64,000 bases of DNA, from NCBI RefSeq assembly GCF_003086295.3, contig NC_092053.1:114647905-114711904 (forward strand). The letters are read 5' to 3'. The stretch comes from Arachis hypogaea. Lineage: Eukaryota; Streptophyta; Magnoliopsida; Fabales; Fabaceae. This document shows, one piece after another, positions 46,290-57,877 of the stretch (position 1 is its first letter; each line of letters opens with the position of its first letter). Position numbers and translations under genes: made by a program. The notes below the pieces were generated by a model. The model was not told the origin of the DNA. It saw only the letters and a list, made by a program, of their open reading frames with translations, and did not search any database.

Positions 46290-48970
46290 TCAACCAAAGA
46301 CCTGTGCAGAATTTTGGAAAAGTAAGATCAGAGAAGAATTTCTATGACAGAATGAAAGGAAGAGAAGGAGAAAGAATAGAAAGGCTAGAAAAAGTAACAG
46401 ATAATTCTTATCAGCTACCATGTTGTGACAGCACTGAAGGATAATATCTTGAAGGAATGTATCCTTATCAATCTCTTCCTTTAGAATATGTAGCCATTCA
46501 GATTTTGGAGTGGACCAAGTCGCAAAGAAGGAACGTGACAATGCATCGGCCGCAAGATTCTCGTTACCCGGCTTATATTGTATCTCAAAGTCATACTCCA
46601 AAAGCTTATGCAGCCACTCATGCTGCTCTGAAGTGTGCAGATTCTGTTCCAAGAGGGTCTTTAAGCTCTGGTGGTCAGTGCATATGATGAACCTCTTACC
46701 CAGCAAATAATAGCGGAACTTGGCAACTGCCTCCGTAATCGCGTAGAATTCAAGGATAGATGTAAGCTGACTGCTGCTGCAAAGAGGAAGATAATTTTTT
46801 TTTTTGAAAAGTAAGCAATAGGGTGCTCTTGAGCTAATACAGCCCCAATGCCCAACCCTGAAGAGCCAAAACAAGACGTGAAGAAAAGGCCATCTTGAGT
46901 TGAAGAAAGGCAGATTCAGCCTCATCTTTCCAATCGAATGCATCCTTCTTGAGCAGATCGGTCAGCAGGGTAGCAATAGAGGCATAACCTTTGATGAAGC
47001 GTCGATAATAACCCGACAAGCCTAAAAAACCCCGCAGCTGCTTGAGGTTTTGAGGTTGTTTCCATTACATAACTACTTGCACCTTTGCATCTTCCATATG
47101 AACCCCATTACCAAATATAGTATAGCCAAGATAATCTATCTCTGCCAAGCCAAAAGAGCACTTCGAAAGCTTGGCATAAAGCTGTTCCTGCTGTAATAGC
47201 TTCAAAACTAATTCGAGGTGGTGTAAATGCTGGTCCCATGTCGGGCTATAGATGAGAATGTCATAAAAAAATATCAGCACGAACCGCCTTAAGAATGGAC
47301 AAAACACATCATTCATCAAACATTGAAATGTCGCTGGGGCATTGGTTAAGCCGAACGGCATCACCAACCATTCGTACAACCCTTGATGCGTCCAAAAAGC
47401 AGTCTTGAAACGATCCTCCGGCCTAACCAATATCTGGTGGTAACCCGAGCGTAAATCTAATTTTGAGAACACTGTCGCACCAAAAAGCACATCTAAGAGT
47501 TCATCAACTGTAGAAATTGGGAAGCTATCCTTGATGGTGATATTATTGAGAGCACTATAATTAGTACAAAACCTCCATGTGCCATCCTTCTTCTCAACCA
47601 ATAAAATTGGTGATGAAAATGGGCTCTTGCTAGGCTGGATAATTCCTTCGTGTAGCATCTCTTGAACCATTAATCCAATCTGAGCCTTCTGACTATGAGG
47701 GTATCTATAAGGTCTGGACTTCACTGGTGCGGCACCCTGAACCAACGGAATGCTATGATCATGAGTGCGCTGTGGAGGTAATTCTGATGGTGTAGCAAAA
47801 ACCCCCTCATAGGTATGAAGAAGCCGCCCCAATTTAGGTTTCATAGTCACAGGGAGTTGAATCTGGGGCATAGCATCCTCCGCCACTGGTTGCACCTCAA
47901 GAGTGAAAGCCGTTGCAATGGCGTCAGTACTAACCAACCGCTTTATATGGTTAAATTGAGCTTGAGCAGGGGTCCCTGATTTTTCACCATTCACAGACAC
48001 AAACTTACCCTGGTGCAAAAATCTGAGAAAGGAAGAGTCATAATCCACAATGTGAGCTTTCAGAGTATTTAACCAGGTTGTACCAATAACCAAGTCACCC
48101 CCTGCAACATGTAGCACAAAGACATCCAGAATTATCACATAGCAACCTGACAAATTAACATTTAAGACCGGAAAGTAGCGCTCCACAGGTAACACATCAA
48201 AATCACCCACCATGACCTTGACCCTCGGGGCAGGCTCAATAGGCAGATTCAAGAACTTAGCGATTCAGGGCTGTATAAAGCTATCAGAGCTCCCCCCATC
48301 GACCAGTGCCAAAATTTCTAACCCATTAATTGAAGCTCTGATACGGATCATGGCAGGACCAGTGGTACCTAGCATGGCATTAAATGATAAATGGTGGCCC
48401 AAGACTTGCTGCTCTAATTGTGGTAAAATCTCCATGTTAGGCGGCATATCCCCAGTTGATGAATCAATGTCTTCCAAATCATCGGATCCAAGTTGCAGCA
48501 ACATAAACTGGCAATTTGTACACCTGTGGCTAGCTGAAAACTTCTCATCACACTAGTAGCACAAGCCTTTGTCACGTCTATTCTGAATCTCCGCTGGTGA
48601 TAGTTTTTGGATTGGGGTTTTGGTTAGAATAGGAGAGTTACGCTAATTCAGTGTTGGAAGCAAGGGCGGAAGAGGACCACGATTATTTACGCGTGGTTGC
48701 GATGCTGCCACAGTAGGAATCCCTGGATGACTAATTGAAGGGCCAGAGGTGGTACGTAGAGATGGAGAGAATTTATTCTCGTAAAGTCTGGCGAGGGCGA
48801 CAGCGCACATGAGCGATGGGGGGCACTGGCCTTCACTTCGCGGTGAATATCGAGCTTGAGACCACTGATGAAGCAATCGCGAAGAGCCTCAGGTGGTTCA
48901 ACACGTGAACGATTCGCCAACGCCACAAATTCAGAATAATAGTCACCAACCGACCTAGATTGTTGCATCT
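46290..48970 (-). pseudogene. decayed Ty3/gypsy gag-pol remnant, RT and RNase H recognisable
   Basis: Minus strand, gag end to RNase H. From 48970: QQSRSVGDYYSEFVALANRS (retrotransposon gag), a frameshift, then a CCHC-type knuckle (CDEKFSASHRC) near 48510-48555. A protease region follows with LALVDGGSSDSFIQP, where Gly replaces the usual Ser/Thr after Asp, then a stop. Next is a 395-codon frame (47065-48252) with RT: PFSSPILLVEKKDGTWRFC, FSKLDLRSGYHQI, PFGLTNAPATFQ, and active site FFYDILIYS, with Tyr replacing the first catalytic Asp. After a stop and frameshifts come [16 protein letters not shown] and RNase H (ICTDHQSLKTLLEQ, YKPGNENLAADALSR) to 46290. No integrase and no LTRs seen. The family differs from CV; I would place it among chromoviruses but cannot name the clade. 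Confidence 0.88.
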
Positions 48971-50576
48971 TGAAGAGAAGCTCTCGTGGCGATTCATAGA
49001 GAGACAGACCAAATTAGAACCAAATTAGATTACGTGAAAGTGAAGTCAGCGATATGCCTCTTTCTACTAGGTCTTAGGTCCTGTCTGAAAGGGGCCCATG
49101 TTCACAATAATATCAGTAGCGGTGGTATTCTTCAACAAAGAGTGTCAAACTTAGAGTATTTTAAAGCGTTTGTAATCACCGGGTAGATCTCCTTGTCACC
49201 AAGAAATGCATATTTGAGCGTGGTTGGTAGAGGGTTTAATTTTATCTTTGGTGGCCCCTCTTTCTCCTTAGTGTTATTTGAGAATGTCGTCTCCATTTAA
49301 CAAGTATCTGTTAGCTTCTCTTCCTTTTCACCAGGAAATTGGGCACCATCCCTAGAAATTGGGCGCCAGCCCATTTTGTGTCCCTCCTCCAGGCACGAAG
49401 GTGCCAGGCTTGGAGAAGGTGGAGTTGGGCGCCCGTTTGGGTGTTGGGCTTAGGAGCAAGGGCACCAGGCTTGGAGGCCTGAAGTTGGGCAGCGCTGGGC
49501 TCCCCTCCAGTAGTGCTAGGCTCGGCGTCTTTTAAGCCTGGTGTCAGTCTTGTGTTTTCTTCCCTTGAAGTGCACTTGTGTTTTTTTATAAATTTCATCT
49601 TGATTTATTTAAACATGTATTGAAAACACAATCATTCTAAAACAAGTCCAAACATATGATTAGTCATAAAAACTTTACTAAAAACATAAGAATTTTGATT
49701 CAAACCTAAGAAAACTATTAAAAAAGAAACTTAAAAACAATTAAAGATTTCAAGACATTAATGGGTGTGGCGTGTAATAAAATGGTGGATAGGAAAGGTA
49801 GTGGTGAGAAAAATTTGCAAAATCCAAGAGAGAAAAATGTTACTGATTAGAAACAAAAGCTATATAATTTGTTTTATTAGTAGTCTGATTTTTAGGATTT
49901 TCTGGGACAGAGTTTAGTCTTGTCGTTTTGTCTTTGGGGTTTGAGAAGCTTATGATTAGAGCTTTGAGCTTTTGACATTTGAACCTAGTCTCGATTCTTT
50001 TGTATTTATCTATAGATTTGTGCCTATAATCAGTTGATGATTATAGTTGAAATTCTCTCCAAGCTTGTGATGTAGATTGGATGTAGATTTTATTACACTT
50101 AGACGCTAAAATAGAATATATACTAGTATTACATTCTTCCTTTTTCTATGGAGTGTTCTTACTTGTCTAGATTCATGAGAGAAAGTAGGAAAATCTCCTG
50201 CTATCTCAGTAAAAATTAAAATCTATTTTTAAACTTAAAATAGCTCCCTTCTTAAAGTTTGCAAAACCAACAAGAATAAACCTTTTATTCTAACATTTAT
50301 GTTCAAAAGCAAAAGGCACATATATTAGTATAGGAAAATGAGAGTGAGAGATATTACGAAACAAAAAAGAAATAATAGAGTATAGACATATACAATATAA
50401 TTTAATTTTTTTATTTTAAAATAATTATCAAACATAAAAAGAATACAATTAATATAGAGGTGAAGTTGGGTAATGTTTAAAATTAGAGAAAGTATAGCTA
50501 ATCTATTAGAGGTGTAGCCAACTAATCATAAACCTGATTTTAAAATTAAAAAAAAAAAAAAACTACTTTTGCACTC
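48971..50576. other. flank of the gypsy remnant and AT-rich DNA
   Basis: 49320-49560 has repeated GGGCGCC / GGTGCCAGGCTTGG words that look like a fragment of another LTR (frame 49311-49598 on minus is a reading of these). The remainder is AT-rich with no gene. Confidence 0.45.
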
Positions 50577-51002
50577 ATAAAAAATATTTTCCCTATTACT
50601 CTAACCCATAATGCTCTGAGGCCTCGATCACCCTCTCCTTCGGTGCAGCAAGGTCGTCTCTCCCTCACTCTCTGTGCTGTTGGCCCCTCCTAGTCCTTCA
50701 CTCTCCGTGCCTCCTCTTCCAAATGCTTCTCACCGCGATGCCTACTTCCTCGCACAAGAACAGTGTTACCGCGATCTCCCTCTCCTCCACTACCGTGATG
50801 TCGCCTCCCCCTCACTTTCTGCACCGCCGACCCCTCCTAGCTAGTCCTTCGCTGATCATCGTGCCGCCACACATTCGCACCTCTTTCCAAATGTTTCTTA
50901 CTACGACACCCATCTTCTCGTGCAAAAACAACGTGGTCACCCTTTCCATCTCCTCGTGCAAGAACGTCATGGCCTCTCCCTCCATCTCCTCACACAAGAT
51001 CT
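50577..51002. repeat. C/T-rich repeat block
   Basis: Words such as TCCTCGCACAAGAACAGTGT, TCTCGTGCAAAAACAACGTG and TCCTCGTGCAAGAACGTCAT recur with spacings of about 70-180 bases. A 133-codon frame (50723-51124) reads through them, giving Ser/Pro-rich sequence with internal repeats and no domain. I treat it as repeat, not gene, with modest certainty. Confidence 0.5.
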
Positions 51003-52757
51003 TCTTCTTGGTACTGGATGATTTTTTTACTAGTTTTGGTTGCTTCTTTCTTCTAAGTTTCGAATGTGTCTTTTTTATATGTTTTGGATGTTTTTATATG
51101 TGTCTTCTTTTAGGTTTTGGATGATTTTTATAATAGTTTTATATTTTTCTTAGTTTTTGGATATTCTATTTCCAATATTTTATGAGGTCTCGTTTTGTTA
51201 GATTTTGGGTTTCTTCAAATGATTTGGATATCTATTTTTTGTTAGATTTTGGATGTTTCTTTTTGTTACGTTTCGGATGTTTCTAATTAGGTTTTGGATA
51301 TTCTTTTACAATGATTTTGGATGTTTGTTTTCATTTAGTTTTAGATAATTTTTTTTAGATTTTGGATTTTTTTTCACTTAGTTGTAGATATTTCTCATGA
51401 TAATTTGAATTCACGTTCCTTCCAAAGAGAAAATTAAAAAACAATGTTACTAGTTGGTTGCACCTCTAATTGGTTTTAGATGTTTATTTTTCTTATTTTT
51501 TTTTTTGAGTTATGGATTTTTTTAATAATTTTAGTTATTTCTTTTCTTACCCTTCGTATGTTCTTTACCAATAATTTTCGATTTCTCGTTTTGTTAGGTT
51601 TTGGATATCTTAAAATGATTTTGGATATCTTGTTTTTGTTAGATTTTGAATGCTTCTTTTCGTTACACTTCAGATGTTTTTTTTTGGATATTCTTTTTAC
51701 AACAGCATTCTTCTTCTTCTTGTAGCTTTTGGATGATTCTTTTTACTTGTTTTGGATAGTTCTTTCTTCTAGGTTTCGGATGGGTATTTTTTATATGTTT
51801 TGGATATTTCTATATTTTTCTTATTTTTAGCTTTTGAATTATTTTTTAATAATTCTAGATTTTTTTTCTTAGTTTTGGATATTTTTTTCCAATATTTTTG
51901 GAGATCTCGTTTTGTTAGATTTTGAATTTTTTTTTAAATGATTTGGATATCTATTTTTTTTCTAGGTTTTGGATGTTTCTTTTCGTTGCTTTTCAGATGT
52001 TTCTATTTATTAGATTTTTTATATTTTTTTTACAATAATTTTAGATGTTTCTTTTCATTTAATTTTAGATATTTATTTTAGATTTTAGATGTTTCTTTTC
52101 ATTTAGTTTTAAGTATTTCTCATGATAATTTAAAATCACATTTCTTCCAAAGAGAAAATTCTAAAAACAAGTTACTAGTTGGTTGCACCCCTTATTAGTT
52201 TTAGATGTTTATTTTTTTTATATTTTTCTTTTTGAGTTTTGAATTTTTTTTAATAGTTTTAATTATTTCTTTTCTTAGTCTTCGTATGTACTTTAACCAA
52301 TAATCTTAGATGTCTCATTTTGTTAGGTTTTGGATTTTTAAAATAATTTTGGATATATTTCATTTTTGTTTGGTTTTAGATGTTTCTTTTGTTATGCTTC
52401 GGATGTTTTTTTTTTAGGTTTTGGATATTCTTTTTACAACAGCGTTCTTCTTCTTCTTCTTGAAAGTTTTGGATGATTCTTTTTGCTTATTTTGGATGTA
52501 TCTTTCTTCTAGGTTTTGGATATATCTTTTTTATATGTTTTGGATGTTTTCATGTGTCTTCTTTTTAAGTTTTAGATATTTTTTAATAGTTTAGATTTTT
52601 TCTTAGTTTTTTGATATTCTTTTTTCAATAATTTTGGAGGTCTCCGTTTGTTAGATTTTGGATTTGTTTTAAATGATTTTGATATCTATTTTTTTTGTGA
52701 GATTTTAGATGATTTTTTTGTTACGTTTCGAATGTTTCTGTTTATTAGGTTTTGGAT
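51003..52757. repeat. higher-order tandem repeat, unit about 720 bp, built of TTTTGGATGTTTCTTTT-like monomers
   Basis: The segment is filled with degenerate monomers (TTAGGTTTTGGATGTTTCTT and variants). Long landmarks repeat at about 720-bp spacing: CATGATAATTT...CTTCCAAAGAGAAAATT...GTTACTAGTTGGTTGCACC at about 51396-51470 and 52118-52190, and CTTCTTCTT...TTTGGATGATT near 51003, 51713 and 52449. So two full units and a partial third. Strongly T-rich on plus. No coding sequence. Confidence 0.8.
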
Positions 52758-54091
52758 CATTAAAAGAAAAATGCTAAATACTGTCGGATTTAGCGAGGAA
52801 TGTTACTGGCGGATTTAGTGATGGATTTTTTATGGTTACGAGCGAGAATTCGTTCCTCGAATGAGTTACCGTCGGATTTAAAATTTGATACCTAAATCCG
52901 ACGATAAATAAAAGTGTGAAAACTATTTTTATTAACGCCAAATTTAGCATCGAATTTTTCGTCGGAATTGTCTAACGATAAGAGGATTTCAGTCAAACCT
53001 AGTGTTTATGAAACCCTGACCACTTTACCATCGAATTTTTCGCTGGTAAATCCGACGGTAAAAATGGGGTAAAATTCAAACGCGAAACCTTTCCTCCTCA
53101 CGTCAGCAAACTCTCCTCTTCTTCACTGTGCCCTAACCACCACCACCCCCTTAGCCTTTTCTTGACCTAACCGAACCACCACCGCAGTGCCACCCTCTGC
53201 TATCTCCATCGCCAATACCACCCTTCTTACTTTTCTTCTTCCTCTTATTTTTGCTGGCCTTTTCTTCCTCTCTTCATCTCTCTATTCTGACTCCATCGTT
53301 GGCCACCCAGTGTTGCCATGATCCCATATCTCCTTTCTCTTGTCACCTTTTCCTTCTTCTTCACCCTCTGTCTATCTAGCTCCCTAACTCTCAAGCGTAA
53401 ACACAATACCAGAATAGCTTTATTTCTCTATTTTCAGAGTTCTCCAAATAGGCTGATGACCACCATTCGCCACCCCTAACTCCGGTGACATCATAATGAC
53501 CCAGCACTTATTTTTCTTTTCTCTGTTTCATCTATCTTTGTTCAGCACTCCAGATTTTTATCAAACTACTTTCTTTTAATTCTATTTTGGTTAATATTAG
53601 TTGTTAGGTTGATTTTAGTTAGTTAGTTTAATTTAGTTAGATTCAATTTTCTGCTATTGATTTTGTGTTGTATATGCTGATTTGTGTGAATTGATGAAAA
53701 AGGAATGCTTGTTTGTGCTATCTCTTATTGTTTATGCCTATGCACGCCATGTGTTTGATGATATACGTCTATGAATATTTTGGATTTCAAATTGCATGTT
53801 GTAACTACCATGGGATTCGAATGTTCAAGTTTGTTTGGCATAATTCATTAATGATATGATGACATATTGGTTTATAGATTAAACTCTGGTGAATTTTCTT
53901 AAAAATATAAATATAATTAAGTTTCTAGATTACTTCAAATTCGATTTAAACTATGAAAGGTAAGAAGTCTAATTAGAATAGAATTTGAATTTAATTGGTA
54001 TGCTCTTTGCAGACATGACCACAGGCCGGTGTCACGAATCGGCCTTGTGGTCGTGGTAGAAAGAGGGTGTCTACTGGTACCCTTGAAACTT

Positions 54092-55819
54092 TGATGAGCG
54101 GATAATTTATACGCTTTTTGACACTGTTTTTAGTATGTTTTTAGTAGGATCTAGTTACTTTTAGGGATGTTTTCATTAGTTTTTATGTTAAATTCACATT
54201 TCTGGACTTTACTATGAGTTTGTGTGTTTTTCTGTGATTTCAGGTATTTTCTGGCTGAAATTGAGGGACTTGAGCAGAAATCAGATTCAGAGGTTGAAAA
54301 AGGACTGCTGATGCTGTTGGATTCTAACCTCCCTGCACTCAAAGTGGATTTTCTGGAGCTACAGAACTCGAAATGGCGCGCTTCCAATTGCGTTGGAAAG
54401 TAGACATCCAGGGCTTTCCAGCAATATATAATAGTCTATACTTTGGCCAAGAATTGACGACGTAAACTGGCGTTCAACGCCAGCCTTCTGCCCAAATCTG
54501 GCGTCCAGCGCCAGAAAAGGATCCAGAACTAGAGTTGAACGCCCAAACTGGCACAGAAACTGGCGTTCAACTCCACAAATAGCCTCTGCACGTGCTACAC
54601 TTAAGCTCAGCCCAAACACACACCAAGTGGGTCCCGGAAGTGGATTTATGCATCAATTACTTACTCATGTAAACCCTAGTGACTAGTTTATTATAAATAG
54701 GACCTCTTACTATTGTATTAGGCATCTTTGGACGTCTGGTTCTTAGATCAGAGGGGCTGGCCATCTCGGCCATGCCTGGACCTTCACTTATGTATTTTTA
54801 ACGGTAGAGTTTCTACACTCCATAGATTAAGGTGTGGAGCTCTGCTGTTCCTCAAAGATTAATGCAAAGTACTACTGTTTTCTATTCAATTCTTCTTATT
54901 TCTCTTCTAAGATATCCATTCGCACTCAAGAACGTGATGAAGGTGATGATTATGTGTGACGCTCATCATCCTTCTCCCTTATGAACGCGTGCCTGACAAA
55001 CACTTCTGTTCTACATGAATTAAGCTAGAATGAGTATCTCTTAGATCTCCTAATCAGAATCTTCGTGGCGTAAGCTAGAATGATGGCGGCATTCAAGAGA
55101 ATCCGGAAAGTCTAAACCTTGTCTGTGGTATTCCGAGTAGGATTCAATGATTGAATGACTGTGACGAGCTCCTAACTCGCGATTGCAGGGCGTTAGTGAC
55201 AGACGCAAAAGGATAGTAAATCCTATTCCAGCATGATCGAGAACCGACAGATGAATAGCCGTGCCGTGACAGGGTGCGTGAGCATATTATTCACTGAGAG
55301 GATAAGATGAAGCCATTGACAAGGGTGATGCCTCCAGACAATTAGCCGTGCCGTGACAGGGCATTGGATCATTTTCCCGAGAGATGACCGAAAGTAGCCA
55401 TTGACAGTGGTGATGTATCACATAAAGCCAGCCATGGAAAGGAGTAAGATTGATTGGATGAAGATAGCAGGAAAGCAGAGGTCCAGAGGAACGAAAAGCA
55501 TCTCCATTCGCTTATCTGAAATTCCTGCCAATGAATCTACATAAGTATCTCTATCCCTTTTATTGTTTATTTTAATCTAATAAAGTATCATGTTTAAATC
55601 CGCCTGACTGAGATTTACAAGGTGACCATAGCTTGCTTCATACCAACAATCTCCGTGGGATTCGACCCTTACTCACGTAAGGTATTACTTGGACGACCCA
55701 GTGCACTTGCTGGTTAGTTGTATCGAAGTTGTGACAATTATGAATTAAGATCAGAGCACCAAGCTTTGGAGCCATTACCAGGATTTGTTCGAGCCTGGAG
55801 ATCACAATTTCGTGCACCA
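54092..55819 (+). repeat. 5' LTR of AtD
   Basis: 1728 bp, starting TGATGAGCGGATAATTTATA and ending TTTCGTGCACCA. Palindrome cluster 54469-54572 (CTGGCGTTCAACGCCAG, CTGGCGTCCAGCGCCAG). Probable promoter TTATAAATAGGACC near 54691. U5 hairpin CCTTAC 55667-55672 / GTAAGG 55677-55682. Confidence 0.95.
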
Positions 55820-55845
55820 AGTTTTTGGCGCCGTTGCCGGGGATT
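55820..55845 (+). promoter_or_regulatory. primer binding site of AtD (tRNA-Asp type)
   Basis: AGTTTTTGGCGCCGTTGCCG then GGGATT, directly after the LTR. This is the Athila-type primer site; tRNA-Cys is not the primer. Confidence 0.88.
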
Positions 55846-57877
55846 GTTTGAGTTTGGACAACTGACGGTTCATCTTGTTGCTCAGATTAGGTAATTTTCT
55901 TTTTATTTTCTTTTCAAAAATTTTTCAAAAATATTTTCAAAATTTTGAAATCTGTTTTCAAAAAAAATAAAAATGTTTTCAAAAATAAATTATTCTATGG
56001 CTTCAAAAAATTTTAAGAATGAATTCTAGTGTTTCATGAAATATGCTGAATCATATCTGGCTGTAAAGCCATACCCAAACTACTTTGGGATTGGTATTCA
56101 ACTAATCACTTCAGCCCATGTAATTATATGTTGCAGCCTGGCTGGCTGTAAAGCCATGTCTAAATTTATTTGGACTGAGGCTTGCAATTGGTTATCAAGA
56201 GCAAGCTAGTTGGAGCTAATCCACCTGCTACTGTTCCTGATCTACCCGCTGTTGATCCACGATCACCTGCTGAAGCTTGGCTGGCCATTGGCCATGTCTA
56301 GTGTTTTGGACTGGAGCTTTCATTGAAAGCTTGGCTGGCTAGTGAGCCATGTCTAATTCCTGGACTGAAGCTTTAGACTAACATGGCAAGATTCCTGGAA
56401 TTCATATTAAAAATTTTGGAATCCTTATTTTTCTTTTAAATTTTCGAAAAATATAAATAAAAATCCAAAAAAAAAAATTTAGAAAATCATAAAAATCAAA
56501 AATATTTTCTGTTTCTTGTTTGAGTCTTGAGTCACATTATAAGTTTGGTGTCACTTGCATATGCATCTTGCATTTTTTCGAAAATATCATGCATTCATAG
56601 TGTTCTTCATGATCTTCAAGTTGTTCTTGGTAAGTCTTCTTGTTTGATCTTGATGAATTTTTGTTTTGTGTCTTTTCATGTTTATCATATGCATTCTTGA
56701 ATTCTTAGTGCGTAAGCATTAAAGAATTCTAAGTTTGGTGTCCTGCATGTTTTCTTTGCATTAAAAATTTTTCAAAAATATGTTCTTGATGTTCATCATG
56801 ACATTCATAGTGTTCTTGGTGTTCATCTTGACATTCATAGCATTCTTGCATGCATTCATTGTTTTGATCTAAAAATTTCATGCATTGCATCATTTTTCTT
56901 GTTTTTCTCTTGCATCATAAAAATTCAAAAATCAAAAAAATATCTTTCCCTTTTTCTCTCATCAAATTTGAAAATTGAGTTGACTTTTTCAAAAATTTTT
57001 AAAAATCAAATTGTTTCTTATGAGTCAAATCAAATTTTCAATTTGAAAATCTTATCCTTTTCAAAATCTTTTTCAAAAATCAAATCTTTTTCAAAATTAT
57101 TAATTATTTTCGAAAATTCCAAAAAAATATTTTTCAAAAATCTTTTTCTTATTTTTATCACAAATTTTCGAAAATAACATAAACAATTAATGTTTTGATT
57201 CAAAAATTTGAAGTTTGTTACTTGCTTGTTAAGAAAGATTCAAACTTTAAGTTCTAGAATCATATCTTGTGATTTCTTATGAATCAAGTCATTAATTGTG
57301 ATTTTAAAAATCAAATCTTTTTCAAAAACTAATTTCTATCATATCTTTTCAAAAATATCTTCTTATCTTATCTTTTTCAAAAATATCTTTTCAAAATATC
57401 TTCTCTAACCTCCTAACTTCTTATCTTTTCAAAATTTGTTTCAACTAACTAACTAACTTTTTGTTTGTTTCTTAATTTTTTTCAAAACCACCTAACTAAC
57501 TCTCTCTCTCTCAAGTTTCGAAAATATCTCCCCCTTTTTCAAAAATTTCTTTTTTATTAACTAATTAATCTTATTTTTATTTTTAATTTCAAAAAAAAAA
57601 TCGAAAAAATACTAAACTTTTTCAAAAACTATTTTCAAAAATCACTAACTCCTTTTCAAAAATAAATTTCGAAAATTCCCTCCTTCTCTCCCATCTCATT
57701 CTATTTATTCATTCATATCCTAACATCTCATCTCACATTCCAATCCTCACAGTTGTGTTTTTTCCTTTACATCACATCCTTTATCTCCCCCTCTTCTACT
57801 TACAAAGGGATCCCTATACTGTGGTATAAAGGATCTCTATTATTATTATCATTTTTCTGGCCATTCTTCCTTGTCAT
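55846..57877 (+). other. 2-kb leader of AtD, rich in TTTTCAAAAAT
   Basis: No gene. TTTTCAAAAA(T) and close variants occur more than 20 times. GCTGGCTGTAAAGCCAT-like units repeat at 56059-56340, and TTCATCATGACATTCATAGT-like units at 56787-56850. TAAGTTTGGTGT is present twice (56540-56551, 56730-56741). The frame 56899-57177 is a reading of the AT repeats. Confidence 0.8.

Noticed and set aside
50723..51124. 133-codon Ser/Pro-rich frame
   Set aside because: Made of repeated TCCTCGTGCAAGAA-like DNA words, no domain, no relative within the window; kept only as a repeat block.
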